Source: an uncultured Elioraea sp.
Lineage (GTDB): Bacteria > Pseudomonadota > Alphaproteobacteria > Acetobacterales > Acetobacteraceae
Direction of reading: 5' to 3'
NCBI GenBank assembly: GCA_937995555.1
Contig: CALKJX010000021.1
Span: forward strand, 1 to 5,813
DNA length: 5,813 nucleotides
The notes under the pieces are model-generated. The model was given only the letters and a program-made list of their open reading frames with translations, searched no databases and was not told the DNA's origin. The translations under genes were made by a program, and so were the position numbers. Each line of letters starts with the position of its first letter. Within the stretch, counting starts at the first letter, position 1. This document shows, piece after piece, positions 1-5,813 of the stretch.

Positions 1-768
1 CGTGTTCACCGACTGCCCGCCGCGCACCAGGCCGACATTCAGCGTGATCCCGGCCTTCAGGTCGGTCAGCGCGTGGATCGCGATGATCTTGCGCGCGAGC
101 TCCTCGATCGCGCTGATGCCGGCCTCGAAATTGCCGCCCGAGTGCGCGGCCTTGCCCTCGATCGCCATCACCATGAACACCCCGCCCTTGCGCGCGGTGA
201 CGACGTTGCCTGACGGCCGTCCGGGCTCGCTGTTGAACACCGCGCGCGCCATCCGACCCTCGGCCTCGATCGCCGCACGGCCCTCGGGCGAGCCGATCTC
301 CTCGTCGCCGGTGAAGAGGCCGACCATCGGCCCGGGCGCGGCCCCGAACCTCTTGAACGCGGCCAGCACGAAGGCGTTCATCACCAGCCCCGCCTTCATG
401 TCGGCGACACCGGGACCATAGGCGCGTCCGTTCTCGATCCGGAACGGGCGCTTCGAGGCCTCGCCCTTGGGGAACACCGTGTCGCGGTGGCCCATCAGCA
501 CGATGTTCTTGCCCGCATTGCCGCCGGCCTGGTCGGGGGCGGGCAGCACCGCGCGCAGCACGTCGCCCTTGGTGGCGCCGGGAATGGTCTCGACCGCGAT
601 GCCGTGCGAGTCGAAGAATGCCTTGATCCGTGCGCCGACGGCATCGACGCCCGGCTTGTCGTAGCTGCCGCTGTCGGTGTTCACGAGGGCTTCGAGCAGG
701 TCGAGCATCGCCTGCTTCTGGGTGGCGAGCCAGTCGGTGATGGCGGCTTCGGACGTGGTGACGTTCAT
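1..768 (-). CDS. M20 family zinc metallopeptidase (glutamate carboxypeptidase / CPG2-like), 3' end outside window
   Basis: Cytosolic co-catalytic zinc hydrolase that should cleave an amide bond next to a C-terminal amino acid, as carboxypeptidase G2 does. The 256 residues visible start at ATG 768 and stay open to base 1. The M20 metal and catalytic residues appear in order: MGHRDTVFP with H94 and D96, YGPGVADMKAG with bridging D123, TGDEEIGSPEG with E156 as general base and E157 as zinc ligand, and FNSEPGRPSG with zinc ligand E181. H209 in GKAAHSGG lies in the lid/dimerisation domain. Spacings between these residues match CPG2 closely (H to D 29, E to E 24). The last metal His would lie beyond the window; the family is about 380-415 residues. 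No signal peptide is seen. The start overlaps the stop of the upstream KAP NTPase gene (ATGA, 765-768), with GGGAG nine bases before it, so translation is probably coupled. Family assignment is firm; the substrate is unknown. Confidence 0.93.
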   Translation of the reverse strand, partial: MNVTTSEAAITDWLATQKQAMLDLLEALVNTDSGSYDKPGVDAVGARIKAFFDSHGIAVETIPGATKGDVLRAVLPAPDQAGGNAGKNIVLMGHRDTVFPKGEASKRPFRIENGRAYGPGVADMKAGLVMNAFVLAAFKRFGAAPGPMVGLFTGDEEIGSPEGRAAIEAEGRMARAVFNSEPGRPSGNVVTARKGGVFMVMAIEGKAAHSGGNFEAGISAIEELARKIIAIHALTDLKAGITLNVGLVRGGQSVNT

Positions 769-3530
769 GCGGGGCTGCTCCCGGTTGGTTCGGCCGGAGC
801 CTCGGGCGGTGGGGCGGGTTCGTCAACCTGGGGCGGGTGGAAGGAGTAGCGGCGGGCTTCGGCGGCATGTTGGGCGACGTCCGCGAAGCGCAATGCTGAA
901 CCCGCGCCGGTCCAGAACGTGTGGGCCCGCAGCAGCACCGCGCGCAGGGGCTGCCAGCCGTCCGCGCCGCCGAGCAGCAGCGGCGAGGCGGCGATCATGG
1001 CGCCGGCCGGCTGCGTGCCGAGTGCGGTGCGCCAGAGGCGCAGCGGCGCGCCGGCGAAACCGCTCTCGCAGGCCAGCGCCAACGCGAACGCCGCGAAGGC
1101 CGGTGCGTCGCCTTCTCCGCCGAGGAACCTCCGCAACGCCTCCGCCGACCGCGAGGCCCGGGCGAGCCGATAGAGATTGACGAACCGCTTGGCATCACGG
1201 GGGGTGTCGGCGGCGAGCGGCATCAGCGCCGTGAGCACCTCGGCCTCATCTCTGGTCAGCGTGACGCGCTCCGCGGTGGCCGCACGCGTCTCCAGCGGCT
1301 GTTCGTCACCGCGTTGCGGCTGTTCGTCTGGATCGATGGCGAGGTCCACCTGATCGGCGCGTGTCCAGTCGCTCAACCGTTCGACCTCTGCGAGCGCTCG
1401 TTCACGCTGCGGTGTCCCGTTCACGGCGCCCTCCGGCATCAGCACCCGCGCCAGCCCCGCGAAGGCCGGATCGCCCGGTCCCAACCGGGGCAGCCAGAAC
1501 GGCACCTGGAAGATCTTCTCCAGGTAGTCGGACGGCCCCGCGCCGTTCTCGAACAGCTTGCCGTAATGCGTCTGCAGCGCACCGCGCAGCCAGCGCTCGT
1601 CCACCGCGACCACGACGACGAACAGCCGGAATTGCAGCAGCAGCGCCACGGCCTCCAGCACCTTCACCACCTGCTCCTCGCGCAGCCGATCGAGGTCATC
1701 GATGTAGAGGATGATGCGATCGATGGTCGGCAGGGCCGGGTCCGTCGGCTTGTTCGGATCGGCCTGGTCGCGCATCAGCATGTCCAGCCGCTCGAAGCTC
1801 CGCCGCAGCCGGCCGATCAGGCCGATCTCCTGCTCGTAGGCCTTCAGTTCGTCGCTCTCCGAGAGGAAGAACCGCAGCATCGCGGCCGGCGTGGCAGCGG
1901 CGCGGTCAAGGCTCTCGATCCGCGCCACCGCCGCGCGCGTCTCGGCCTCGCGCGCCGCGAGCCGTGCGGCGGCTGCCTCGCGTTCGGCGGCGAGGCGTTC
2001 GCGTTCGGCGCGCAGATCAGCCTCGGCCTTCGCTTCCGCCTCGGCCGTGTCGAGGATCGGCGCGAGCGCCGCCACGGCGCGGGCCGCATGCGCCCCAAGC
2101 GGCGCGGCGAAGGCGACCAGCCCGGCGAGCGTCGCGACGACCGATGGCAGCAGCCACGACGCGACGATCACCGCACCGGCCGCAGCCGCGACCGACAGGA
2201 TCGCCGTCCGTCCTGCGCCCGGCCGCATCAGCGCGACCAGCCGCCGCCCGACCGCGAATGACCCACGGCCAGCGGCTCGCAGCTTCGCAGCCTCGGCCGC
2301 GAGCGCGGTCGCGGTCGCCGCCTCGTGCGGCCCGATCACGCCGAGCGCGCGCAGCGTCTCGGTCACCTGCTCGCTCCGTGTCGCCAGCACCTCCGCCGCG
2401 CCGCCGGCCACGCCGCGCTGCGCCTGCTCGGCGAGCCTGGTGTCGAGCGCGCTGATCTGCCGGTCCAGCGCCGCGATCGCGTGCCGCGCATCCTCGGCCG
2501 CGCGCTTCGCCGTCTCGAGCGAGGCCCTGGCGAGCTCCGCCCGTCCGGTGATCTCGGCCAGCAACGCATCGGCCCTGTCCGTCGCCGTGCCTTCGATCCG
2601 CGTCACCTCGTCGCGCAGTCCGCCGAAGATCTCGACCGCGAGCGAGGCCCAGAGATTCGCATCCGAGAACGACCAGGCATTGAAGCGGATCTGTGCGACG
2701 TTCGTGACAAACGGGGTGGTCGCCTCTGTCCTCCAGTCGCGGCCGATCCGCTCCACCTCCTGGTGCATCATCGCCATGAAGGTTGACTTGCCGCTGCCCC
2801 AGTCGCCGAACAGGCCGATCGCCAGCGGCGGCGCGTTGTCCTTCAGGCAGGCGAGCTCGGCGAGCCGCCGCGCGTCCTCGCGCCGATTCAGCGCATCGTC
2901 GGTCTGCGGTGCATCGGGCGTGAAGGCGGCCGCCGCCAGCACGGTGTCGCGCAGGATCGCGCGCCACGCGCCGAGATCCTCCGAGGCTTCCGGGTTCGCC
3001 TCCATCGCCGCGAGCACCGGCGCGCGCAGCGCCTGCGGGTCGATGCCCCAGTCGCGCTGCCAGATGCGCCGCAGCGCGGCCGCGAGCAGCGGCGCCTCGG
3101 GCGGGGCGATGAGCGCGACCAGCAGATGCCGCGCGTCGATCCGCTCGCGCGCCACTGTGCGCTCGGCCAGCCGTCGCGCCACGGCCAGGGCATCCGCCGC
3201 ACGCGGTGACAGCCGCAGTCCTGTCGGCGCTCCCTTCTCGACCGCCGGGCCGCGGTTGCGCGCGATCGCCGCAGGGCCGGCGACGCGTTCCAGCGTCTCA
3301 ACCAGCGCGGCGGCGATCAGCGGCGAGCCGCGCTCCGTCTCGCCCACCGCGACCAGCCCGCCGATCAGCGCCCGCAGACCGACAGTCGGGGCGATGCCGC
3401 GTGCGGAGGCCTCGTTCGCGACCATCGCCCCCGCCGCCTCCAGCGCACGCCGCGTGGTCGCGGAGAGCTCGGCGGCGAGCGCGTGATCGAGTGTCTCAGG
3501 GGGCCAGGGTGCGCGGGGGGCTTCCGCCAT
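765..3530 (-). CDS. KAP family P-loop NTPase with N-terminal Clp N-domain-like repeats and an internal membrane hairpin
   Basis: A 921-residue membrane-linked ATPase of the KAP family (named after Kidins220/ARMS and PifA). Residues about 22-85 and 107-176 look like two copies of the Clp N-terminal repeat; the second has LSPRAADALAVARRLAE, then RHLLVALI, then WGIDPQALR. Walker A is GDWGSGKST (242-250). The KAP-typical FNAW follows at 283-286. Hydrophobic segments at about 443-461 and 463-480 form a likely membrane hairpin flanked by charged Ala/Glu/Arg-rich coiled coils (about 317-370 and 494-545). Walker B is RIILYIDDLDR (605-615), followed by FVVVVAVDERW (637-647), YLEKIFQVPFWLP (669-681) and the C-terminal RDAKRFVNLYRLAR (778-791), all characteristic of KAP. 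The tail from about 899 is Pro/Glu-rich. An in-frame TAA twelve bases upstream limits the start, and no good Shine-Dalgarno is seen. It is the first gene of a unit with the M20 peptidase. KAP proteins can exclude phage or organise membrane complexes, but the role here is unknown. The Clp-like call is by eye and less certain than KAP. Confidence 0.9.
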   Translation of the reverse strand: MAEAPRAPWPPETLDHALAAELSATTRRALEAAGAMVANEASARGIAPTVGLRALIGGLVAVGETERGSPLIAAALVETLERVAGPAAIARNRGPAVEKGAPTGLRLSPRAADALAVARRLAERTVARERIDARHLLVALIAPPEAPLLAAALRRIWQRDWGIDPQALRAPVLAAMEANPEASEDLGAWRAILRDTVLAAAAFTPDAPQTDDALNRREDARRLAELACLKDNAPPLAIGLFGDWGSGKSTFMAMMHQEVERIGRDWRTEATTPFVTNVAQIRFNAWSFSDANLWASLAVEIFGGLRDEVTRIEGTATDRADALLAEITGRAELARASLETAKRAAEDARHAIAALDRQISALDTRLAEQAQRGVAGGAAEVLATRSEQVTETLRALGVIGPHEAATATALAAEAAKLRAAGRGSFAVGRRLVALMRPGAGRTAILSVAAAAGAVIVASWLLPSVVATLAGLVAFAAPLGAHAARAVAALAPILDTAEAEAKAEADLRAERERLAAEREAAAARLAAREAETRAAVARIESLDRAAATPAAMLRFFLSESDELKAYEQEIGLIGRLRRSFERLDMLMRDQADPNKPTDPALPTIDRIILYIDDLDRLREEQVVKVLEAVALLLQFRLFVVVVAVDERWLRGALQTHYGKLFENGAGPSDYLEKIFQVPFWLPRLGPGDPAFAGLARVLMPEGAVNGTPQRERALAEVERLSDWTRADQVDLAIDPDEQPQRGDEQPLETRAATAERVTLTRDEAEVLTALMPLAADTPRDAKRFVNLYRLARASRSAEALRRFLGGEGDAPAFAAFALALACESGFAGAPLRLWRTALGTQPAGAMIAASPLLLGGADGWQPLRAVLLRAHTFWTGAGSALRFADVAQHAAEARRYSFHPPQVDEPAPPPEAPAEPTGSSPA
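778..782 (-). promoter_or_regulatory. Ribosome binding site for the M20 peptidase gene
   Basis: On the minus strand GGGAG is followed by nine bases and then ATG at 768. It lies inside the last codons of the KAP NTPase gene and supports ATG 768 as the true start, with re-initiation by ribosomes finishing the upstream gene. Confidence 0.6.
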
Positions 3531-3670
3531 GGCGGAACATTACTGCACCGGCACGGGCAGCGGAAGCGCCGACGGGCTGCACGACCGTCGCTGAACCCCA
3601 GAACCGCAGAATCCAGCGCTTCTCGAAACGTCCCCAAGGTCCTCTCCACGTCTCGCCGTCGGGCCGCGCC
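3531..3670. other. Intergenic stretch between the KAP NTPase start and the IS5 remnant
   Basis: About 140 bases with no credible gene on either strand; the short open frames crossing it have no recognisable content. It must hold the leader of the minus-strand KAP/M20 unit. The only hexamer pair I could pick (TTGGGG and GATTCT on the minus strand, 18 bases apart) is too poor to call a promoter. No hairpin plus T-run terminator is seen. Confidence 0.5.
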
Positions 3671-3684
3671 TAGGGTCCGGACTC
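3671..3684. repeat. Probable terminal repeat of the IS5-type element
   Basis: The sequence TAGGGTCCGGACTC contains the palindrome GTCCGGAC (3675-3682) and overlaps the TGA of the transposase fragment. Its position immediately beyond the transposase C terminus and its resemblance to the TAGGGTC-type ends common in this IS group support the call. No partner copy in inverted orientation is present at the other side, so it is a candidate only. Confidence 0.45.
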
Positions 3685-4075
3685 ACGACCGGAGTGCGGC
3701 GATGGCGGCGACGGGGACGGCCGCAAGGGGGGTTGCGGCGAGCCGATCGTGACGGGTTGCGACGCGCCGGAAGTCTCTCGGCCGGCAGGCCATCCGTCCG
3801 ATCGCGTTGCGGCTGCGGCAGGGCGCCGGACCGAAGCAACTCCTCCAGCGCCGGTTCGCCCCGGGCGGGATGGTCGGCACCGCGCCGCGCGCTTCGATCG
3901 CACGGCGGAACCGGTCCGCATCGAAGGCGCGATCAGCGATGACCGACGCGCCTTCGGGGATGGTCCCGATCGGCGTCGTGCCGCCGCGGAGGTCGGCTGT
4001 GTTGCCACCGGAGAGGTGGAGCACGATCGGCTCGCCGATCTGCGCCATGATGTCGAGGGGCAAGTGATCGGTGCG
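3683..4075 (-). pseudogene. IS5-type transposase, truncated and catalytically dead C-terminal fragment
   Basis: The open frame on the minus strand continues upstream to 4201, but only the part from about 4075 down to the TGA at 3683-3685 resembles a transposase. The pattern follows IS5/IS427-group enzymes: GEPIVLHLSGGNTADLRGG, then IPEGASVIADRAFDADRF with the second catalytic Asp, then IPPGANRRWRSCF, then RNAIGRM, then RDFRRVATRHDRLA and a hydrophobic Ala-rich C terminus. In intact relatives RNAIGRM reads RNxxER; the catalytic Glu is Gly here (codon GGA, bases 3797-3799), one transition from GAA. The segment after it (ACRPRDF in place of FGRLKDF) is also degraded. The residues carrying the first catalytic Asp are missing or unrecognisable. 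A member of the IS427 subgroup is my best guess; the IS5 superfamily is more secure. Confidence 0.8.
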
Positions 4076-4079
4076 ATCG

Positions 4080-4711
4080 CGCATGACGCCGAGGTCCGGC
4101 TGAATGACTTTGCGGCCGGTCTGGTGATCGGCGCGGACGGGATCGGTTCGGCGGTCGCGCGGCTCGCGCGTGCCGAGATGCGCATCAGGCGAGCCCGGCA
4201 ACGGCGATCGTGTTCGTTTCGGTCTCGCCGGCCCGCAGCCGCGGGCAGAGCCCGAACGACCGCGAGGCAGGGTTCCATTGCCGTGCTGCGCGAGGTCTCT
4301 CCGGCCGTGGCGCGCAGGTGCTCGCGGCGCCGCGCGACGGGGCGCTGCACGCCTTCGCCGGACGGCCCGGCTTCCTGCGCGAGGCGCATGTCCCAGGCTG
4401 GGCCCCGGTCGGCGATGCCGGCTACTTCAAGAACCCGATCACCGCGCACGGCATCACCGATGCGCTGCGCGACGCCGACCTGCTCGCGGACGCGGCCATC
4501 GGCGGCACACGGCGGCGTTCGCCCAGTACCAGGGACCCGCGACTGGCACTCGCGCCCTTTGCCCGATGTGACGGACGCGATCGCCGCCCCTGACTGCACC
4601 CTCGATCAGGCGAAGGCGCTGCATAAGGCGCTCAACCAGGCGATGAAGCGCGAGGCCGAGTATCTGCTCTCCCGAGACGCGCCGCAGACGGCAACGCGGG
4701 AGCCAGCATGA
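4080..4711 (+). pseudogene. FAD-dependent monooxygenase, N-terminally truncated and frameshifted
   Basis: Remains of a group A flavoprotein monooxygenase-type oxidoreductase, which would have used FAD and NAD(P)H to hydroxylate or oxidise a small substrate. The N-terminal GxGxxG half is absent, replaced by the IS5 remnant. Recognisable parts come in several frames: AAGLVIGADGIGSAVARLA (about 4109-4165, frame of 4709-4711), the second FAD/NAD(P)H motif; VFVSVSPAR to DREAGF (4210-4278, another frame); AVLREVSPAVARR (4280-4318, back in the first frame); DGALHAFAGRPGFLREAH then GWAPVGDAGYFKNPITAHG (about 4337-4458), the flavin ribityl-binding GD motif; AAFAQYQ (4512-4532, third frame); and TRDWHSRPLPDVTDAIA to the end (from about 4535). 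The GADG to GDAG distance of about 94 residues is shorter than I expect for the family, suggesting an internal deletion. The TGA at 4709-4711 overlaps the next start codon, so this was the upstream gene of an operon with the MaoC-like gene. Confidence 0.8.
4698..4702 (+). promoter_or_regulatory. Ribosome binding site for the MaoC-like gene
   Basis: GGGAG lies five bases before ATG 4708 and eight bases before the second ATG at 4711. The spacing slightly favours 4711, which would shorten the protein by one residue; the ATGA overlap with the upstream stop favours 4708. Confidence 0.5.
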
Positions 4712-5151
4712 TGACGGACGCATGGGCCGGTACGCTGAAGGGACGTCCGGCACTCGGCGCCGTGGCCGAGCGCAGCCGCACGACCTCGATGCGCGATGTC
4801 GAGATGTTCTCGGCCATGACCGGTGACATGGATCCGCTGCACTACGACGCGGCACTGGCCGATCGCTCGCCCTTCGGCGGGCTGATCGTGCGGGGCGGCG
4901 TCACCTCCGGCCTGCTGAATGCCGCGGTGGCAGAGGATCTGCCGGGGCCGGGCACCGCGTGCCTCGGTGTCGAGTGGCGCTTCGTCAAGGCCGTGCTGGT
5001 CGGCGAGACGATCACGGCGCGCGTCGAGATCACCGCCGTGCGCGACGACAAGCCGATCTGCACCCTCGCGACCTCGGTGCGCAACGGCAGGGGCGAGGTC
5101 TGCCTGACCGGCACCGCGGTGACCTGCGCGGTGCCCCTGCGCTGTACCTGA
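4708..5151 (+). CDS. MaoC-like dehydratase / (R)-specific enoyl-CoA hydratase family protein
   Basis: A 147-residue single hot-dog domain protein, the usual length for stand-alone MaoC-like hydratases, which add water to trans-2-enoyl-CoA (or remove it) in the cytosol. The hydratase-2 motif is clear: FSAMTGDMDPLHYDAALA at 34-51, with catalytic Asp40 and His45 conserved. It is followed by FGGLIVRGGVTSGLL (56-70), where the more usual His-Gly before the helix is Arg-Gly, and by the strand pattern VEWRFVKAVLVGETITARVEI (about 90-110) typical of the fold. Two adjacent ATG codons (4708 and 4711) are possible starts; 4708 overlaps the stop of the monooxygenase pseudogene (ATGA), so translation was once coupled to it and may now depend on its own GGGAG. 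A BKACE gene follows after 69 bases, which suggests a shared role in carboxylic acid or acyl-CoA catabolism. The substrate is not readable. The frame is intact, unlike its upstream neighbour. Confidence 0.88.
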   Translation: MMTDAWAGTLKGRPALGAVAERSRTTSMRDVEMFSAMTGDMDPLHYDAALADRSPFGGLIVRGGVTSGLLNAAVAEDLPGPGTACLGVEWRFVKAVLVGETITARVEITAVRDDKPICTLATSVRNGRGEVCLTGTAVTCAVPLRCT

Positions 5152-5205
5152 CTGCCCTGCTCGACATTCCCGCCCGCCTGGCCGAGGCTCGGGCGGAACC
5201 GATCG

Positions 5206-5216
5206 AGGAGAGGGAG
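5206..5216 (+). promoter_or_regulatory. Purine-rich ribosome binding site for the BKACE gene
   Basis: AGGAGAGGGAG ends four bases before the ATG at 5221 and offers two overlapping Shine-Dalgarno matches, AGGAG ten bases away and GGGAG four bases away. It fixes the start and suggests efficient independent initiation, consistent with the 69-base gap from the preceding stop. Confidence 0.65.
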
Positions 5217-5220
5217 CGGG

Positions 5221-5813
5221 ATGCGCCAGAAAGTGATGATCACCTGCGCGGTCACGGGCGGGGCGGACACGGCACCGAAGTATCCCAACGTGCCCGTGAC
5301 GCCCGAACAGATCGCGCGCGCGGCGATCGATTCATGCTCTGCGGGAGCCGCGATCGCGCATATCCACGTGCGCAATCCCGAGACCGGCAAACCGTCCGGC
5401 GAGCTTGCCCTCTACCGCGAGGTGGTGGAGCGCATCCGCGATTCGGGCTCGCCGGTGATCATCAACCTGACCACCGGGTTCGGCGGCCGTTTCGTGCCGG
5501 GTGCCCCCGATCCGCGCACGCCGGGCCCGGGCACCACGCTGCGCTCGCCCGAGGAGCGTGTCGCGCATGTCGTCGCCCTGAAACCCGAGATTTGCACGCT
5601 TGACGTCGCGACCATGGCGTTCGGCGAGACCGCGTTCCTCAACCTGCCGATGCATCTGCGCGCGATGGCGCGGGCAATCCGCGAGGCCGGCACCAAGCCG
5701 GAACTCGAATGCTTCGATCTCGGCCACGCGCGCCTGGCGCTCCGCCTCGTCGAGGAGGGGCTGATCGACGCGCCGCCGCTGTTCCAGCTCTGCCTCGGCA
5801 TCGCCTGGGGCGC
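5221..5813 (+). CDS. BKACE family protein (DUF849, 3-keto-5-aminohexanoate cleavage enzyme-like), 3' end outside window
   Basis: Zinc-dependent beta-keto acid cleavage enzyme family: members condense a beta-keto acid with acetyl-CoA and split it into acetoacetate and a new acyl-CoA. The founding member Kce acts in lysine fermentation; others handle dehydrocarnitine or different keto acids. The visible 197 residues of the usual 270-310 begin MRQKVMITCAVTGGADT, then KYPNVPVTPEQIA (20-32). The metal-site HIHVRNPETGKPSG has His47 and His49 as expected zinc ligands. INLTTGFGG (81-89), EICTLDVATMAFG (123-135) and ELECFDLGHARLAL (161-174) follow, all hallmarks of the TIM-barrel family. The downstream part that decides substrate class is mostly outside the window. 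The start has a strong Shine-Dalgarno. It probably belongs to the same operon as the MaoC-like gene. Family assignment is secure; the specific reaction is not known. Confidence 0.94.
   Translation, partial: MRQKVMITCAVTGGADTAPKYPNVPVTPEQIARAAIDSCSAGAAIAHIHVRNPETGKPSGELALYREVVERIRDSGSPVIINLTTGFGGRFVPGAPDPRTPGPGTTLRSPEERVAHVVALKPEICTLDVATMAFGETAFLNLPMHLRAMARAIREAGTKPELECFDLGHARLALRLVEEGLIDAPPLFQLCLGIAWG

Larger units (their letters stand above)
3671..4075 (-). mobile_element. Remnant of an IS5-superfamily insertion sequence (3' part only)
   Basis: The minus strand encodes the C-terminal part of an IS5-type DDE transposase, ending at what looks like the element's terminus (3671-3685), where the transposase stop lies inside the terminal sequence as is usual in this group. 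The 5' part of the element, including the start of the transposase and the other terminal repeat, is not found. The left boundary is therefore defined by the terminus at 3671 and the right boundary only by where transposase similarity fades and flavoprotein similarity begins, about 4050-4090. No matching inverted repeat or target duplication could be found. The element is not autonomous. Confidence 0.75.

Noticed and set aside
487..849. Plus-strand open frame of 120 residues over the M20 gene and its junction
   Set aside because: It is a shadow of the M20 peptidase frame, whose active-site residues are all in place on the minus strand.
921..2261. A 446-residue plus-strand open frame rich in Arg, Gln and His
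   Set aside because: It is antisense to the KAP C-terminal half, has no domain pattern and no good start context.
1891..3486. A 531-residue open frame on the plus strand antisense to the KAP NTPase gene
   Set aside because: Its composition is a Ala/Arg/Ser shadow of a GC-rich gene with no recognisable motif, whereas the minus strand carries the complete set of KAP motifs.
3550..3640. Possible promoter for the KAP gene (TTGGGG and GATTCT, minus strand)
   Set aside because: Each hexamer matches consensus poorly and the spacing is not compelling; chance matches of this quality are common.
4088..4098. GAGGTCCGGCT as the second terminal repeat of the IS element
   Set aside because: It matches the inverted end at 3671-3684 only over a short core with an extra base, too little to define an element boundary.
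4085..4201. Extension of the transposase frame upstream of about 4085 on the minus strand
   Set aside because: A loose match to the usual IS5 segment before the first catalytic Asp is possible, but the opposite strand has a much stronger flavoprotein GADG motif there, so the minus-strand extension was not called.
1..5813. CRISPR arrays, tRNA or rRNA genes, riboswitches and tandem repeats
   Set aside because: None was seen on either strand while reading the window.

Overview
The window is very GC-rich (roughly 70% by eye), densely coding, and shows the strong G/C third-position preference that produces long shadow ORFs on opposite strands. The protein content (M20 carboxypeptidase, BKACE/DUF849 enzyme, MaoC-like hydratase, degraded IS5-type transposase) suits a high-GC alphaproteobacterium, for example in the Acetobacterales/Rhodospirillales. 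That placement is inference from style and gene content, since no marker gene is present.

Left half (1-3530, minus strand): a two-gene transcription unit. The promoter-proximal gene (3530-765) encodes a 921-residue KAP-type P-loop NTPase. It has an apparent Clp N-domain-like double repeat at its N terminus and a membrane hairpin flanked by coiled coils inserted between Walker A and Walker B. Its TGA overlaps the ATG of a second gene (768 to beyond base 1) in an ATGA arrangement. That gene encodes an M20-family zinc carboxypeptidase resembling glutamate carboxypeptidase/CPG2 and is cut by the window edge. The two proteins are therefore probably made together. This pairing is the least ordinary thing in the window.

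Middle (3531-4711): 3531-3670 is an intergenic stretch in which I see no gene and no convincing promoter. About 3671-4075 is the 3' remnant of an IS5-superfamily element, transposase on the minus strand, with its catalytic Glu replaced by Gly and its 5' half missing. It abuts, at about 4075-4085, a plus-strand FAD-dependent monooxygenase pseudogene that has lost its N-terminal dinucleotide-binding region and carries several frameshifts. Only its C-terminal half is recognisable.

Right part (4708-5813, plus strand): the pseudogene's stop overlaps the start of an intact MaoC-like hydratase gene (ATGA). After a 69-base gap with a strong ribosome binding site comes a BKACE (DUF849, beta-keto acid cleavage) gene that runs off the window. 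Flavoprotein, hydratase and beta-keto acid cleavage enzyme look like the remains of a small catabolic operon whose first gene was damaged together with the IS insertion and decay. The substrate cannot be read from the sequence.
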